NCBI GenBank assembly: GCA_015227615.1
Contig: JAALGZ010000080.1
Span: forward strand, 1-64,000
Length of the DNA stretch: 64,000 nucleotides
Source of the DNA: Labyrinthula sp. Ha
Lineage: Eukaryota > Sar > Bigyra > Labyrinthulida > Labyrinthulaceae
Direction: 5' to 3'
The notes below the pieces were generated by a model that was not told where the DNA came from, did no database searches, and was given only the letters and a program-made list of their open reading frames with translations. The position numbers were made by a program, and so were the translations under genes. Of this stretch, positions 45,003 to 57,947 are shown one piece after another. Each line of letters opens with the position of its first letter. Positions within the stretch are counted from its first letter, which is position 1.

Positions 45003-46900
45003 TTATTCTACTTCTTGTTCACAGACATTGTTTTCTTCAACCAGTTGCTGTATGAAACATGCAAGAAAACTATTTCTTGTTTTGCCAATAAATATAAAAT
45101 CAAATTCTTCTTCTTGAATCACAAATATGTCAAGTATTTCATCAGGACCAAAAATTATTCTAGAAAAGAACTTGTACAAAAATGAATCTTGGAGCTTCTT
45201 GTGGTTGAAGAAAATAAAAATAATTTGCAGAAACTTTTCACTTGTAATAAGATAATCTGTTTTCAACACAAAATCAGGAGTCAAAGATATTTTTAAATTT
45301 GAATCTTTTACTTCAGGAAGTAATTCTGGAACAATAAAAGCATTTTTTTCTCTTGGATCTGCAAATAAAACCAAACTATGTAAAGCTAAGTTCAAAACAT
45401 ATTCTCTTTCTTTTTTTGTATATTGTTGCGATAAATTTTCAAATAAATCTTTTCTTATTATTTCAGTATCAATATATTTTCTACACTTTAAAAATACTGT
45501 TTTATTTGTTCTAAAAGCAAGTTGATGAAAATTTTCATCACGAATAAAACTTCCGAAAGCTTGAACTAAAAAAGAAGGTGCAAAAAATATAAAATTATCG
45601 CTTTCAAATAAATTAATATCTTTGAAATAAGAAATAATTCCTTCATATGAATATCTTCTAACATTTCTTTTTAGGAAAAGTTACTCTTTTTCGCTTTTAG
45701 TTTAAGCTTTTCAGCTGTCATATAACTTGATTCTTCACGAGAATTATCCAAAAATAAAAAATAAACAGATTTACTCTGTGCATCTGGACCTAATAAGTCA
45801 TATTTATTTATTCTAATTAACTTTCTTTTTATTACTTTTTCACTAATCCTATAAGAATCTACGAAATTTTCAACAGGAAAGAAAATTTTTTTTTATCTTC
45901 AACAAGATTTAAATTCCCAGAAAGCTTAGATAGAAAGAATTTAATTGTGCTGTTTATATTCTCAAAGTTTTATTTTTCTTTAAAAAAGTATGTAAAAAAG
46001 TTCCAACAAATAAAACACGCACTTTTGGAGTATTGCTTAAAATACTTTCACACTAAAATTTAAGTCTAAATAAATCTTTTTCTTTTAATTTTGTCATATT
46101 AAAGACACCTAAACAAATAGCTTTCTTATTCATAAAAATTTGATGAACTGAAGAAAAAACTTCTTGTCCACCAAAATCATAAACACGTAAAAAAGTATCT
46201 CTAGTTCTGAAATCTGAAAGGATATTTGGTGTAATATATTGTCCAACAAAGCTTTTTTCTGTTATAGTTCTTGTAATCAACTCATCTTCAAAATCTAAGA
46301 TATATTTTGACTTTTTTGGAACTTCATCTTCAATACTATGATAAATTTTCAACATATTCTTTACTCTTTGAACGCTCAAATCATATTTTGTAAGTGGTTT
46401 AAATTTATTCCTAACGTCGTTAACTTGAAATATTTGATAATCTTCTAAAACTAAAGTAGATTGAGTTTCTTTTCGAAAACTTTTTCCAGATAAGTTTCTT
46501 AATTAAGAGGTTTTTCCAGTTTTTCCATCATCTAAAAATAAAACTAAACTAAATAAAAGACCCAGAAGAATAACTGGAACTTCATCTTACTATTTTTCTT
46601 CTTCATATTGACTTTGTAAAGCAGAATGAACAAGTTTTTTAACATTTACTCATTTTTTTAGGTTTAATAAGGCTTTCATAGATTTCAAGACTAAATATAG
46701 AAGGATGTGAATCAACTATTTCTTGTAATTCAATAATATCTTCTTCTTGTATCTTTTTGTATCGAAGAGTATGTCTATATATTAAGCTCTCTATTCTTTT
46801 ATTAGCTTTCAAGTAGTTTTTTATAGCTGAGACAATAGCTCTATTTTGAATATCTTCAATAATACTAAGAACTCAACATTTTGAAAACAAATACTCTATA
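45003..46900 (-). pseudogene. ROCO (Roc-COR) GTPase pseudogene
   Basis: Minus-strand pieces in order: a helical stretch (about 46,680-46,870), then a P-loop region DDGKTGKTS (about 46,511-46,535), a Roc segment with VYDFGGQEVFSSVHQIFMN (108-codon frame, 46,053-46,379), then COR-like sequence ISYFKDINLFESDNFIFFAP and FIVPELLP (45,003-45,660). DFGGQE is the G3/switch II motif of Roc GTPases. Breaks are visible: TAA right after the P-loop, Asp replacing the first P-loop Gly, and several frame changes between Roc and COR. Tiny introns could explain one break but not all. No kinase domain is seen downstream. Intact ROCO proteins are common in amoebae and related protists. Confidence 0.7.
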
Positions 46901-47627
46901 TATAATATTGTTTTGTTAAAAGATAAACTTTTAAATATAATATATGTATATTTTGCACTGAAGTTGTTTTTATATAGTCTAAATAATAATATAAAATATT
47001 GTTACACTATATCTTTTGTATTGATTGAACTCAATAAACTGCAAAAAGAACACACTTCAGGAATATTACACCCATAAAACCTAAATTAAACATATAAAAG
47101 AAATATACTCAATTATATTCAGCTTAAATAGTTTAAGTTGTTGAAAGTTTTGAAAATTTTCATCACTGAAACTGCAATTCCAAAATCTAAACTCAATAAA
47201 ATAAAATAAAATACTGGAGTTCTTTCACAGCTGGAAAACAAAAAATAAATCTTTTAAATATAGATTCGACAGCATAAAAAGGACAATCTCGAAAACTTAC
47301 ATAAAGATAAAAGAAGGTAGAATGCGTTATAGAAGACACTTCTTTATTTAGTTGCAACCCTTTGACAAACTTTTCCATCTCCCTTTTGAACCGGTTTGGG
47401 TACATAGGAATACCTTCAAGATTGTTTTCCCTTTCAATAATTTAGTGAATTCAGATACCATTCAATATAAAAGGATGTTTTATCTTTTCTTTTTTCATAT
47501 TTTTGTTGAATTGATTTCATCATTTTTTTTTGTTTTTGTTATTTTGGTACATAAATTAATTGCCCAAAATACTTTTTTGTCTGAAAGTAATCATTGAAAA
47601 AAACGAACTGGCTTTATTTAAAATCCT

Positions 47628-47745
47628 TTATCGTGATTAACGTTAACTATCGGAAATTAAATATCCTAATTTTGATTACCGTTATTAACGGTAAGGAATC
47701 CTTAACGGATTGGAAATTAACGGAAATTTCCGTTGAACACGATAA
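47628..47745. mobile_element. MITE-like element, 118 bp
   Basis: Perfect 8-bp terminal inverted repeats TTATCGTG/CACGATAA, extending imperfectly to about 13 bp (TTAACG/CAACGG). Inside are further palindromes, such as TTACCGTTATTAACGGTAA and AACGGAAATTTCCGTT. No coding capacity. No clear target-site duplication. Confidence 0.55.
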
Positions 47746-48789
47746 GAAAGATAGCTTTTATTGTTCCCAAAATTTTTTAACAATTTAATATTCTGTCCAA
47801 AATAATATCTTCATAATATATTATATCTATATTCTTTTTGTAAAGGAATAAAATCGAAGAAAAGGCTGACTTAGAAGTAGATGCAACATAAAATCAACAT
47901 CATCATTTCAAAATATTATATATGAAAATCTTCTTATGGCTACTAACATTACCTTGGAAGATATCTAAATACAATCTCAAAATAAACTCCTAAACAGTAT
48001 AGAATTATTATAAATACTTTTTCTAAATAATTTTAAAGAACTAATTCTGTTCTCTGAGAGAAAATGCCACAAGTAAAATAGATGTATTACCTTGGCCATG
48101 GCAAGAAATTTGCATAATCTTCTTGCAGAAATACCTGTATCTTTGAAAAAATTTCTTTTCAGAAAGCCTATGACACATTATTAGAAACATTTTTTAATTT
48201 CATATGCACTAAAATGATGTAGTTAAGTTTTTTCAGAAGTTATCCACAAGTTATGTACCTTTTAATATCCGAATATCAAAGCCAAATTTAGCATTAGAAG
48301 ATTTTCCTTAGTGAAAGCCACTTTTCTCCGTTAACACTTCATCGTTTAAAAAACAAAAAAAATAATATAATTCAAATATTAGTTCTTAAAATATTATAAC
48401 TTTTATATTTTCTTTTACTTGGAAATACTAGTGTTAAACTACGTATTTCTATATTTCTAGAATATTGGCCAATTTCAGGTTGTATCTTTATTTCTGTTGT
48501 ATCTCGCTTAATTTTTATGTAAAATACTATTTTAACTTATAAAAATTATTTTAATTTTTTTTCTAAACAATATTATTTTTTTTTGTGTTTGAGGACTGAA
48601 AGATACTTTTCTGTTCTGTTCTTTTCATACCATCCTGTATTTTAGAACAATTTCTAAATAATTGCAAAGATCATTTCTTAATTAAAGTTTTAAATTATAA
48701 AAAAAACACAGTTTTAAAATCTTTTTTAAACATATTTGTAACCATATAAGAAAATATAGGATATGAAAATAATAATTACATGTAGAACT

Positions 48790-50350
48790 CAATATACCAC
48801 CAAAATATAGTTCATTCATTTTATATCCAACAGAAAGCATTGAAGAAAAAGGTTACACTAATTTCGTAAACTTTCAAGATTAATTATTATATATAATTTA
48901 ATCCAAATAGTAAGTGATAGTGTTTTATGGTCTTTGTTATTTCGGGGCTGTGAAAACGTTATCAAAGATTTTTTCAAAAATGCAGTATAATGGCCATAAA
49001 ATCAGCAATACCTTCTCAACTCTTCAACTAGGCTTTAAACATATTTCAAACTAAAACTAAGCCGTATTTAAGTAAACATAAAAGGAATTAAGGCAATAAA
49101 AAGTATAAAAAACCACGATTACTGAAAATAAAGTATATAGTATTTGTTCGTTTTTGTCACGAAATCTTCCTCAAATACAGTATTATCACTCACAATTTGT
49201 TTCACATTAAAAAACCTTTCAAACAATGTATTTTTTGAAGTTATTTAATAAGGATGATTACTTTAAATTCTAAAAAGGCTAATTTTAAGGGTGCTTTTCG
49301 TTAAGTTTACAGATCTCTAGAAAAAATACATTCAAAAGTAACATCATGAAGAACAACTCTATAGATGATCTCATTCATTTCAGAGCCTAATTATTTACTA
49401 TATATAACTTCTTAAATCATTTCTTAGGTTTTTTTTTCTCTAGTTACTTGTAACTGAGCTAAACCTTACTCAGAAAAGTCAAATGTTGAAAATCTGCACA
49501 TCTGAAAATTCGAAATCCCTCATTTTTGCTATAATCCCCTAAATTTTTATACTAGACATCCCCCAAAACCTAAAAAACATGACCTGAAACCTTTAGTTCT
49601 ATTTTTTAGAATATTTTTAATATTTTTTTAAAGAAAAGTCGATATCGGGCTAAAAGGCTGTTTTTCTCGACTTAATCCGTGTAATACCTTAAAAAATACT
49701 AGTCTAGAGCCCAAACAGCCCTTACTAGTCGAAAGAACGGGTAAATTTAGGTTTAAAAACAATTTTGTTCAATAATTTGGGTATTTTGCATAGAATTCCT
49801 ACAAATGTACTATATTTTTAAGATCTCAAAAACTCTGAAAAAGGATACTCTTAAATGTCAAATATTCCTGAATGGGTAATACCAAGTAAGAAAACATACT
49901 GAGAAACGGTAGTAAACGATAGGTACGAATGATTTAGAGTTTCTCAGGGTTTTGTTGATGGAAACTCCAATAAATTCCCTATTAAGCTCAGCAACAGTTA
50001 TTTCGGTTAATTTAACTTTACTCCAAATTCAATCTTAAAATAGCCAAAACTGAGCTTCTAATGGGACAAATATCAAAGGCTTTGACTCTAACCTTATTTA
50101 AAAGTAGTTTTCAGTAGCTTAAAGAAGAAAAATTTAAAATTTGAAATTTTAATTGGCTCAAATTATACAGATCTCTATCATATATTTGCAAATTCTTAAA
50201 TTAAAATTCATGTACTTTTAATTTTTACATATAAATCGGGATGCAGAGTATTAAAATAAACTAAATATGATTTATATTTTTGTTTTTTGAAAAAAATCAT
50301 ATTCTGATCATTTTTCTGATGCATTTATGAAAAAAAGGGATGTTCTCATT
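48790..50350 (+). repeat. Diverged dispersed repeat, copy 2 (about 1.6 kb)
   Basis: Co-linear with 40,870-42,900 in the same orientation; see copy 1. It lacks the 450-nt block present there. Confidence 0.75.
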
Positions 50351-50539
50351 TTTACAAGTCAAATACCTTAATATAATTTTTATAAAACGTGCTTGATATC
50401 ACTTAAAATACAAAAAACTTTTCTATATAATAATAATGTGTATATAGTGTAACTTTAAGTTTGACTTACTTAAGAAATCCACTACTTTTTTATATTTTCA
50501 TATTTGCTATATACTAAAATGAACTCAATATTACATTAC

Positions 50540-51185
50540 CGTCAATCCAATAGAGCCTACAGAAATCAAGAAATGACTAAGAGATTTTTGTGTCTGTAGA
50601 TAACCCAGCAAAGATTAAACGATTGGATGACAAAAGTAATAAAAATATTGAAGGTATACTATAGGGAAAAATAAGAAAAATATTTCATATCAAAGATATC
50701 CTGGAGCAGATGCAGAGATGTTGGAGTTGAATTTTGAAAGTGAAACTGGTGATGTCGCTGAAACTAAGATTCCTAATTATCTTCTAAAGAAAAGTAAAGA
50801 TACACTTGTTCACAAAAAAGAGAAAATGTTATGTTTTTAAAACCCTGTGAAGCTGCTAATGCTGAAAATACTGAGGTGGAAAAGAAATACCCTCTTTCCT
50901 CTGCAGACCTTTTTAATTATACTACGGATTAAATTCAAGAATTTTTTGTTGTCAACATGCATGGTAGCGCTGATGGCAATATCTTCGATGATAAAGTTGC
51001 AGAGATGGAAGGTCTGGGTATTATAGATGATGTTTTGGATTCAACTTTTCATGCAAGTTCCTATCCAAAGATAAATGCAGTTCTGTCAATTGGAAAGACA
51101 ACATGTGAATCAAGATTTAGCATTAGAATGCTTGGTGTCCTTGGTACGTTTCGTTCCTCATTATTGAAAAATGTAAGTAGTTGAG
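50540..51185 (+). pseudogene. Decayed coding region, unrecognised
   Basis: Acidic protein-like pieces in two plus-strand frames: GADAEMLELNFESETGDVAE (about 50,706-50,765) and a 75-codon ATG frame at 50,957-51,184 (IFDDKVAEMEGLGIIDDVLD and following). Codon use is unlike the AT-rich flanks. No family recognised. Confidence 0.3.
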
Positions 51186-52089
51186 AATATCACATATTTA
51201 CTTCATCTTAACACTTGAATTATGGAGTGTTGCTTTTATTTGGATCCTGAATTGTGTCGAATCCTGAAGAAAACGAAGTACAAAGATGAATAAGTAAGAA
51301 TTAAAATTAAAAAAAAACTTTTAATGAAGTTAAGTAGGATTCTTCCCCCCCAGAGTTATCTCCCTCCTTCATTTCTTTAATTTTAAAACTTACGGGGAAG
51401 ATGCGATAATTATGTCAAGATTCTTGTGGTTTTCATGCTAAATATATAATAATACCTATTAAATTTACACAGTAACCTCAAATTCAGAATGTCAAAATTT
51501 AGTTTGCATCAAATCCAGGTTAGAAAGTATACTAAAAAGTACGAAACAAACGTCAAACTTCCTGTACAAGGGATTCTTGTTGACCTTTGTCACGTCTACG
51601 TCTCTCTCTTTTCTCATTGAGTAACAACAAGGAACAATTCAACGCAGAAAACATCGTCAACAACAAGAACAACGTAGTAGCAATGTCTTTCAATCGTTTT
51701 GCTCAGTTTTTCTTTCCTCGAACACGTACAACTTAAGGCTCAGTTCAATTTATAGTTGGCTTTGCATTAAAATGGGGGTTTTAGGACTTAGGCCAAATGG
51801 CCCAATTACTTATTGATTATTAACTGATAACCAAAATTTTTTTTATTGATAATCAAACAAAATGCAAATTCTTTAATTGATAATTAGAATCAAAATGATT
51901 ATCAAGTAATTATTGGTAATTTTATCAAGTAACACCCTTATCCAGCGTTCCCGATACTAAATAAATTGTTTCAAGTTTCTTCGTTGATCATATCAAGGTG
52001 TCCTGCACCAGTTTTTTCCTTCTACTGTCGCTGATTGTTCTGTTTTGCAAGATAATCGTGGTTCATGAGACAATTCACATATGCTCAAC

Positions 52090-54510
52090 TTATCCATTCA
52101 AGAAGCAATCGAGGGCCGAAGTTACCTGAAATGCACATGGGAATGCTATCGAGTGATAAACTAAGGTGTTTTTTGTGGTGTCATTTGTTGTGGGGTTAGC
52201 ATGTTCTCCCCCGGGTGGTGGTGGGTGAAGGAAAGGACGTGGTTCATGATGTTCTAACTCTTCTCTTATATGTTCCAGAGGCACGTTCAAGCTTTCAGTT
52301 GGAGTAGCAGTTTGTGGAAAAATATATGTCTCGAGTTTTATTGAAGATTCCGCTAGTTCCATATCCATCTCTGCAGTTGTGCATGTTTCAGCCAGTTCTT
52401 TTGTTTTTCCTTTATTATTTTTAGGATGTTTATATCGCCGGCTTTGAGGATATTGGCCTGCTTCGTGTGTTCAAGTGGTTGTGTTGGGTTAGGTTGAAGG
52501 AGGGTGTGTTTTATATCTCTGGAGAGTTTTTTCAGGGTTTTAGATGTATCTTTGTTTTCCAGGTTCCAGAATTTGCTGCCATATTGAATTTTTGAGACCA
52601 CAAGTGCTATCACTATTTTCTTTTTCTCCTGACAGTCAGCATATTATTCCTCAGTATCGGTTGCAGTTTGAGAAGAGTTTCCTGTGCAGCACGTATTCTA
52701 GCAAATGGGTTAACATGGGTTTCAGATGTTGATGTTATATCCACTCCAAAGTATCTAAAATTTTATTCCTTTGAAGGTTCCAAGGTTGGTTTCCAGCTCC
52801 TCTTCTACTGGGATGTTGCTATAGAATAAGGTTAGTTCAGCTGCAGCAACTACTGTAATACCCTTTCTACTTCGAACTAACGCAGTCCCCGGTCTAAGAC
52901 ACTGTGCTTTATGTCCTACAAGGGCATCTTTTGATGAGAAGTTTCTGGAACAAGAGGTGCAGGTGTATTTATTGACTAGTTGTTGAATTGCAGTGTCCGA
53001 AAGCTTATCTTTGATGTTCCTTCTCCTGGCTATTCCCATGAGTTGAGTTTTCTGTGTATTTATCTTTAGGTCAAACAATTGGGAAAGTTCTTCTGCATAT
53101 TGAATGAAGTGTTTCATGATGTTCCTATCTCTGCTTAGGATACAAGGGTCGTCGGCAAATCCAAGAATATTTTTAAAAGAGAACTCTGCTTCTGGAAAGC
53201 TCAAGTTTATTTTCTTTATTATCCTTCGAAGCAGAGAGTCTAAAACAAATACAAATAGCGTAAGACTTAGTGAGTCACCTTGTAGCACGCCTTTGTGTAT
53301 TTCTACTCTATCGCTTATATGTTTACCTAACTTTATTTGAGCTGCAGTATATTTACTTAGATATAGAATTATATTGACGAAATTTTTGAAACTTTTCTTT
53401 TTTTTTAAATTAAGTTCAAGGTGAGTATGTTTACAAGAGTCGAAAACCTTTTTTGGTCTATAAAGAGGTAAAATATTTTCAAGTTCTGCATATGGTTGAG
53501 TTTACAGCGGTTCAAGAGAAGTTGAATTTTTATCTAGTTCCCTTATTCTCTCGAAATCTAGGCTGATACTTCCGAAAGCTCTTTCGAGTTATTCTTTAAT
53601 CTATTGTCTATTGTCTTAGTCATTTGTTTGTAAGAAGTGTTAAGCAAAGATATTGGCCTATAGTTGGAAGGAAGTTGATGGCTTCTTTTTTTGTATAGGA
53701 ATATGATGTTTCCAGTGGAAAGAGATATAAATTCATCTTTACTGAGGCCACTTGGATCTAAAAATAGTTTTTCTGCAAGTTGGCGTAAGTATTTCAATAC
53801 TATCTTATAGGACTTCGTTTGTGATTCAATCAGGTCCAGGCACTTTATAGTTTTTTAGTGTCTTGCCGTCTCTTCAAGTGCTTCTAAAGTCGGAAGAGAT
53901 ATATTAGTGTCCTCTGCTTTGGCTTCAGAAATATCTAGTTCAGTGTCCACAATACTTTCTTCTCTATTTCTTTGTGTGATTTCAAGGTATTCTTGGAAGA
54001 CTTTTACTCGTTTTTTATCGTTTAAGTACTTTCCATCTTCCATGATAATGGTGCGTAGGGGTTTCGGCTTTTCTCTACTATTCTTTACACTTGATTGAAA
54101 GCTTCATGGATATCGTTTCTTGCCATAGCTGTATCTATTCTTCTTACTTGGAGATCCAACCAGGTTTTGTAACCGTTTAAGATACTTTTTCTTATCATCT
54201 TTTTTAGTATTTTAGATTCATTTTAAGTTAGAGATTTCCATAGTCTTCTTATTTCGAACATAACTTCAATTCTGTCTAAAGATACTCTGTAAGGCCGTTT
54301 ATGTGCTACCAAAGAGATGCATTTTTTAATGACCTTCCTTATTCTTGACTTGAACGTTTGCATATGTAGCCTTGGTTGTTTTCCAGAGTTGTTGGATGGC
54401 GGGAGCTTGGCTAGTTCTTCTTCAAAACCTTGTTGTATTTTTTCATTTAGCTTCCATCGATTTGCGTCTATTTTCAAAAAACTCTTTGTAGTTTCGATGC
54501 ATCCTTAAAT
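52090..54510 (-). mobile_element. Degenerate LINE (non-LTR retrotransposon)
   Basis: Minus-strand remnants of one reverse transcriptase ORF in the right order. A 5' helical region (54,223-54,477). A pre-RT segment (53,855-54,043). RT motif LPSNYRPISLLNTSYK (about 53,640-53,690). A damaged catalytic VFDSCKHTHLELN (about 53,430). GVLQGDSLSLTLFVFVLDSL and LGFADD (52,755-53,290). A C2HC finger CTSCSRNFSSKDALVGHKAQC. And a C-terminal region ending KNWLKHAQLQRW (52,353-52,613). At least five stops or frame changes separate the pieces, and the 5' end is missing, so it is dead. No endonuclease domain is visible, so I leave the clade open. Confidence 0.85.
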
Positions 54511-57340
54511 TTTGGTATATATAAAATAAAAATTTGTATAAGAATTGAAAAAAAAAACATATAAATAATTTATTTAAGTACTCATAATTATTGAAAACTT
54601 TGTCGAAGTTTCTATAACAACGCGAAACAAGCAGAATATTTTTTTTTGAACTGCAAAGTACCTTTGTTGCTAAAAAGGAGCTTGAATGGGAAATTATCTA
54701 TACCTGTTGCTCCGAGAAGCTGTGCTGCTGTTATCAATAGGATCACCATTTTAGAAAACTTTACTTTAGGAATTTAATAACTCCTTGATGTTTCAAATAA
54801 AAATTGTCTTAAGATTCTTTGAAATATTGACCACGAGCTAAGAACACCACTTAGCCTCTGGCATCTAGCTGCATCAAAGATTCTGAGCTTCTTTGAATAT
54901 CCTGAAATAGATCATATAGGAGTAATATTAGAGTGGCTTCTCCTTTGGCAGGTTGATCATTGGTCAAAAGGCCTAAGTGAAGAATCTTTCCAAGTAATAT
55001 AGAGCCTAGTAAAATGGGGATAGAATCGATACAGTGGGATAAAAATAAATTACAGGCTAAGAAGAATAAGTTATTTGAAATTTTTGCGTGAGTACATCCG
55101 AAGGAAGCGTTAATGAATACCAGAAAGATTTGGTGTTATATAACATTGCTAAGTATGACTTATAGTACTTCTTAGTTCTTAATAAATTAGGAAAAAATAT
55201 CAGCATTTGCAGAAGCTCTCACAAATATAACAAATGATGGTATTAACAAGAGTAAGCCTAATGATTGATCGAAGTAGAAACTTACTAGATATAGCTACCC
55301 AAGTAAGACGGAAATGCAACTGAAGAATATTCCTGATGAAGTTGAAGACATTTCTTGTTAAATCTATTAGAAAAAATAAAAATGTGAGCACCCTGACAAA
55401 GTTTGTAAATTTGAGGCCCCATATCGAGAATTACAAGAAGAAGAATTAATAGATGTGCAGTTTATTGCATAGAGCTTTAAAAATGAAACTTGAAGCGGGG
55501 ATTAGAAAAGATTTTGACATGACGTGTATATGAACTAATAACGAAGAATTTCACTTATGTTGAAATAATTCAGTTTCAGAATCTCCATAAAGTGGCTAAA
55601 GATGCTATATCAGGTATCCTCATATCTGCCTCTACCCTCTGAGCACAACGAGTTCTGCATTGGGTACGCTAAGGAGATTCATATCACGCAGAAAGGTGAC
55701 ATAGATGAGACTTAATCTAGAAAACGTGGTTATTTTTTCTTCATAGCACTATAAAAAGATTGCATTGAATCATATAATATACCATATTATTACAAACGTT
55801 GATGATCTCGTTACGGCAAAAGTTACTCTTGTTCCTCTAATAATACGCCATGGAGTAATGCTAGGAAAAAGGTTTAATTTGTGAAAGCCTCTGAACCTAT
55901 GATTATCTTATTAACTGATTTTTATGATTTCTGAACCATTTTGGTTTCCTTATGAGGAATCTTTCCTATCAGCACTACATTAGGCAAATGGCCATGAATA
56001 AATGCACCAAGAATTTTCATTGAGTATCAGAATAAACTCTTATCATTTAACCTAAAGCGAAATGTCAAATCTCTTGTTAAAATTCAGGACCCAAAAAAGA
56101 TTCATTTGATTATTGATAATTCTTATCAAAACTTGTTCGTAGTTAAAGTTGATGCAATATCCTTGCATAAAAATCAATTGCATGTTTGATTCTTAGACAA
56201 GGACAACTAGGGAATCTTGTCCCAGGTTACATTAGTACTCTGTTTTTGACAAAGAATAGAAGCAGATGATACTCATTGCCTTTACAGCACTCCAGCGCAA
56301 AAAAGGCAAGCAAATCACTATAAGCAGTTCATAGACTGATGAACAAGTCATAATAAACTGAAATCAAGAATATTTTAGATCTTAAGGACTTTTCGCTCTA
56401 TTACCAAAATTGAAGGCTAGAACTATTGTTTGTGCTCCTGAAAGATGAGATCGTACTGTTGTTTCAGAAATGACGAGACTTTAGAAAGTAATTGAGCATT
56501 CATAGTAGGAGAAATGAATTGAGGAAAACTATAAGAGAGCTTACAGGTGCACAAGAAATATTACGTAAGAATCATCTATACAGGAATTATCGCAGCAGCA
56601 GACCAGAACTACATGGTTTCCGTGGACACAATTGTGCTATCAATATAACCCTGGGAATGATCATGCATGTTGAACTAATCTTTAATATGGGCAATTTTGC
56701 TCCCATTCTTTCAACTTTATTATTATTAATATTTTTTCATTTTATGCTTTACAAAATCTACTCAGGCTGTAATTTTGCATTTTGCCCCCCAATCTCCTCA
56801 GAAAACTTCGAGTTAATTACAAGAAAATAGAGTTCAACATCATATATCGAGATTTCAATTTAAATCCTAGCAATATGAACCTACAAATCCATTCAACAGG
56901 ATTGTCTTCAAAATCTCAAAGTATATTTCGCAAACGTATTTCTTTCCTCACATACTGTAGCCATCATATTCTGCCATCAGCCCTAATCCCCAAGGGTAAA
57001 ACTACAATCAAGGAAGCAGAAAAGGTACAAAGATTATTAATTTCACTACAATAAACTACCCTTTTTTTATGAATATACTCATTCACAGCAACTAAGAACT
57101 AAATCTCTATCAAGAAAGATAACCCCAACAGATTAAGAGCCTGTTACTCCAACAAACTGAAAATAAAAAGATTAAACCATCTGCTCTGACTTTTGAAAGC
57201 TATTTCAAAAAATTTTCATATTTTATTGCTTCTCCAAAAGGAATAATCCCCATCCGAATATATCACATAAACTGCACTCATTCCAGAGCTTAAACCGTAT
57301 AAAGCTAAACACAAATCATAAAAGGGACAACAACTACAAG
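54511..57340. other. Spacer with decayed coding traces
   Basis: Plus-strand pieces with protein-like composition occur around 55,580-55,720 and 55,990-56,190 (for example KIHLIIDNSYQNLFVVKVDA near 56,100). They are interrupted many times and match no family I can name; an old mobile element is likely. The rest is AT-rich with nothing recognised. Confidence 0.45.
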
Positions 57341-57349
57341 CTAAAGAAA

Positions 57350-57765
57350 AAATTGAAATCCACAGATAATACAGACAAGATCAAAAGTATTGTCCACAGG
57401 GCTTTTATCTCATCTAACTGTGCATTAACTCTTACTCACCAGAAAATTTTCCACTTAATTGTTTTTTTATGACCTTTAGAATCAGGAACCTTGCGATAAT
57501 TCACTATTGTTCGAATAAGAGCAGCTATAGAAAAAGTGTCAACTTGAATTACATAATTTTGGTTTTCAATTGATTCCCAAATACTTGTAGTTTCCAATCT
57601 GTAGCAAACATCAGCTATTCTTCTTTCACCTTTAAGTCCCTTCGTTCCATTTCCTTTTATTGCTTTTATCAGCGAACCTATACTTTTAAATAAGTTTCAA
57701 GCTTCTTCTCTGCTCATTCCACTTCTTATTTTCATATACTTATCGATTTTGTAAACAGATTTTTT
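57350..57765 (-). pseudogene. START-like membrane-protein family, broken paralogue C
   Basis: Minus-strand translation gives IDKYMKIRSGMSREEA, a TGA where paralogues A and B have Trp, then NLFKSIGSLIKAIKGNGTKG, ADVCYRLETTS, VNYRKVPDSKGHKKTIKWK, a second TGA, and a hydrophobic ALWTILLILSVLSV span. It aligns with paralogue A through KGENGKPGVCYRLEH. The start codon is gone. It lies immediately downstream of paralogue B in the same orientation, which suggests tandem duplication. Confidence 0.7.
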
Positions 57766-57947
57766 TCTTTTATTTTTAAACGGCAAGAAAATATTCAGCA
57801 CAGTATTTTTAACTGTTAGACTATATAACTGGTACAAAAATATCCGTAAATAAAAATATTTGAAGAAAAATCACTTTCAGTTTAGGAATAAAATAAGAGT
57901 TAACATTAATCAGTATAAAACTATTAAGCAATAAAGTGAACAGTACA

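Larger units (their letters stand above)
46901..52089. other. Gene-free repeat-rich region
   Basis: Very AT-rich. It contains a MITE-like element (47,628-47,745), copy 2 of the diverged repeat (48,790-50,350), a decayed coding trace (50,540-51,185) and a palindromic AT-rich stretch (51,770-51,930). Confidence 0.55.
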
